From a virus: a stretch of 20,952 nucleotides of DNA. The position numbers and the translations under genes were made by a program. A model generated the notes under the pieces. That model searched no databases and had not been told where the DNA came from. It worked only from the letters and a program-made list of their open reading frames with translations. Below, piece after piece: positions 19,981 to 20,952 of this stretch. The stretch spans positions 1 through 20,952 of IMG/VR virus record IMGVR_UViG_3300034063_000629; one strand, given 5' to 3'. Positions within the stretch are counted from its first letter, which is position 1; each line of letters starts with the position of its first letter.

Positions 19981-20168
19981 TTGCCCCTAGCTGGATGCTA
20001 CGATTGTGCGTTGTTGTGCATCTGGTGACGGGGTATAAGCCATCCTACATTTTCAAGAAAATGCCGCTGCGTCTGGTTTTCGCCTACGAACATCTGTTCT
20101 ACTTACGAGAAGGATACAAGATCCGAAGACCGCACGAAAGAATTGAAAATTTGTTGGATGAAGTGTAG
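19977..20168 (+). CDS. Tail assembly chaperone, downstream reading frame (lambda gpT-like)
   Basis: This frame codes for about 63 residues with a hydrophobic first part (WMLRLCVVVHLVTGYKPSYI) and a basic C-terminal part (EGYKIRRPHERIENLLDEV). It is in the -1 frame relative to the upstream chaperone. A -1 slip at 19968-19974 would give a fusion of about 215 residues, as lambda gpGT. Alternatively GTG 19977, which overlaps the TGA stop, could start it alone by coupled translation. The gene directly precedes the tape measure gene, as expected. Confidence 0.7.
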   Translation: MIAPSWMLRLCVVVHLVTGYKPSYIFKKMPLRLVFAYEHLFYLREGYKIRRPHERIENLLDEV

Positions 20169-20171
20169 TAT
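20143..20171 (+). promoter_or_regulatory. Candidate leaderless-type promoter of the tape measure gene
   Basis: TTGAAA (20143-20148), a 17-nt spacer and TAGTAT (20166-20171) resemble a promoter. The -10 ends 5 nt before the ATG at 20177, the same geometry as at 2400, 8313, 11682 and 14944. The -10 overlaps the TAG stop of the chaperone frame. Confidence 0.45.
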
Positions 20172-20176
20172 CAGCC

Positions 20177-20952
20177 ATGGCCACCCACACTGTTTCCATT
20201 AATTTTTTGGCTAACGCGACTGCGGCTCAAACTGCGATCAACTCGTTGACTCGCAGCTTATCTGGAATCAGTAGGGTGGCAGGCGGAGCTTCTACCCCGA
20301 TTGGTGCCATGGCTGGGGGTTTAGCCGCGATGGGCGGTCCTGCCGCAGCAGTTGCCGCGGGTCTTGTCGGCATCGCTGCCGCGGCCAAGGTTGTTAGCGG
20401 TGCAGTTGCTTCTTTGATGGCATTTGAAAGTGCCATGCTTACAGTCAAGTCAGTGGTTCAAGAGGGTAGCAGTGACGTTGGCAAAGACATGGAGTATCTG
20501 GAATACGTTGCCAGAAAAGCTGGAAAGGAGACCAGATTTTCCATGACCGAAGCGGCTCAAGGTCTGGAACACCTTGCTAAAGCTGGTTACAACGCCGGGG
20601 ATGCGGGGGATGCGTTGGCTGGAGTCCTCAACATGGCCCAAGTCAGTGGAATGGGTATCGCTGAGACCGCCGAAAAAGTTGCTGACATGATGACTGTTTT
20701 CGGGGCAAACGCCTCGGAAACTTCGCATTTCGTTGACGTGCTTGCTATCACCGCAGCTAAGTCCACTACCGACATGTATCAACTCTCCGAGGGGTTCAAA
20801 TACATCGGTGTTGCTGGTTCAGCGATGGGCCAAGACTTTGAGAATATCGCAGCCGCAATGGGTGCGCTTGCAGGGGCCGGGGTTAAGGCGAGTATGGCAG
20901 GAACTGCTATCCGCGGAATGCTAGTCCAACTAGCAGACCCAAGCTCTAAAGC
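20177..20952 (+). CDS. Tail tape measure protein, N-terminal part (TP901 type)
   Basis: The gene is open to the window end, giving 258 codons. The protein sets tail length and helps DNA pass into the cell. After a Gly/Ala-rich hydrophobic segment at about residues 40-75, the sequence reads as a TP901-type tape measure domain: FESAMLTVKSVV (about 84-95), YVARKAGKETRFSMTEAAQG, LEHLAKAGYNAGDAGDALAG, MAQVSGMGIAETAEKVADMM, SETSHFVDVLAITAAKSTTD, YIGVAGSAMGQDFENIAAAM and AGVKASMAGTAIRGML. The position right after the chaperone frames confirms it. The C-terminal part lies outside the window. Confidence 0.92.
   Translation, partial: MATHTVSINFLANATAAQTAINSLTRSLSGISRVAGGASTPIGAMAGGLAAMGGPAAAVAAGLVGIAAAAKVVSGAVASLMAFESAMLTVKSVVQEGSSDVGKDMEYLEYVARKAGKETRFSMTEAAQGLEHLAKAGYNAGDAGDALAGVLNMAQVSGMGIAETAEKVADMMTVFGANASETSHFVDVLAITAAKSTTDMYQLSEGFKYIGVAGSAMGQDFENIAAAMGALAGAGVKASMAGTAIRGMLVQLADPSSK

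Overview
The window is a contiguous piece of a tailed double-stranded DNA bacteriophage or prophage. Every supported gene lies on the + strand. It runs from a cluster of small early-type genes, through DNA packaging and head assembly, into the start of the tail module, and ends inside the tape measure gene. Gene order (small and large terminase, HK97-type portal, MuF-like protein, S78 prohead protease, HK97-fold capsid, connectors, tail tube, tail chaperones with a frameshift, tape measure) fits a long-tailed (siphovirus-like) phage. The host cannot be fixed. Shine-Dalgarno sequences are almost absent, many leaders are rich in C and A, and several starts look leaderless. That points to a lineage with low Shine-Dalgarno use, such as Verrucomicrobiota or possibly Deinococcota; this is a guess.

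Layout. 1-330: pyrimidine-rich non-coding DNA with a promoter. 331-1957: five small C-rich genes of unknown function, closed by a strong terminator at 1986-2013. 2014-2399: a structured non-coding interval. 2400-5427: a class I methyltransferase, a ParB-like protein and a TET-associated-type glycosyltransferase, which together look like a DNA hypermodification cassette. 5434-7654: terminase. 7689-9161: a second methyltransferase and a sulfotransferase-like protein. 9190-14807: portal, MuF-like protein, protease and capsid, ending at a terminator. 14944-15828: a GT-B-like sugar-transfer protein. 15882-18551: connector and tail completion genes. 18610-20952: tail tube candidate, an unknown gene, tail chaperones and the tape measure protein.

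Two features cut across the layout. First, a 16-bp inverted repeat, TTGCACG-NN-CGTGCAA, occurs seven times, almost always at borders between transcription units. At three of them (219, 11625, 15806) it sits exactly 7 nt upstream of a -35-like hexamer, which suggests a phage-wide regulator. Second, five genes (2400, 8313, 11682, 14944, 20177) have a -10-like hexamer ending 5 or 6 nt before the ATG, predicting leaderless mRNAs. Three of these five are enzyme genes inserted among structural genes, so they look like morons carrying their own promoters.

The most interesting biology is the set of tailoring enzymes: two methyltransferases, two glycosyltransferase-type proteins and one sulfotransferase-like protein, spread through the packaging and head region. 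They could build an unusual DNA modification or decorate a glycan. No TET/JBP dioxygenase, DNA C5-methyltransferase, integrase, tRNA or CRISPR array is visible here.
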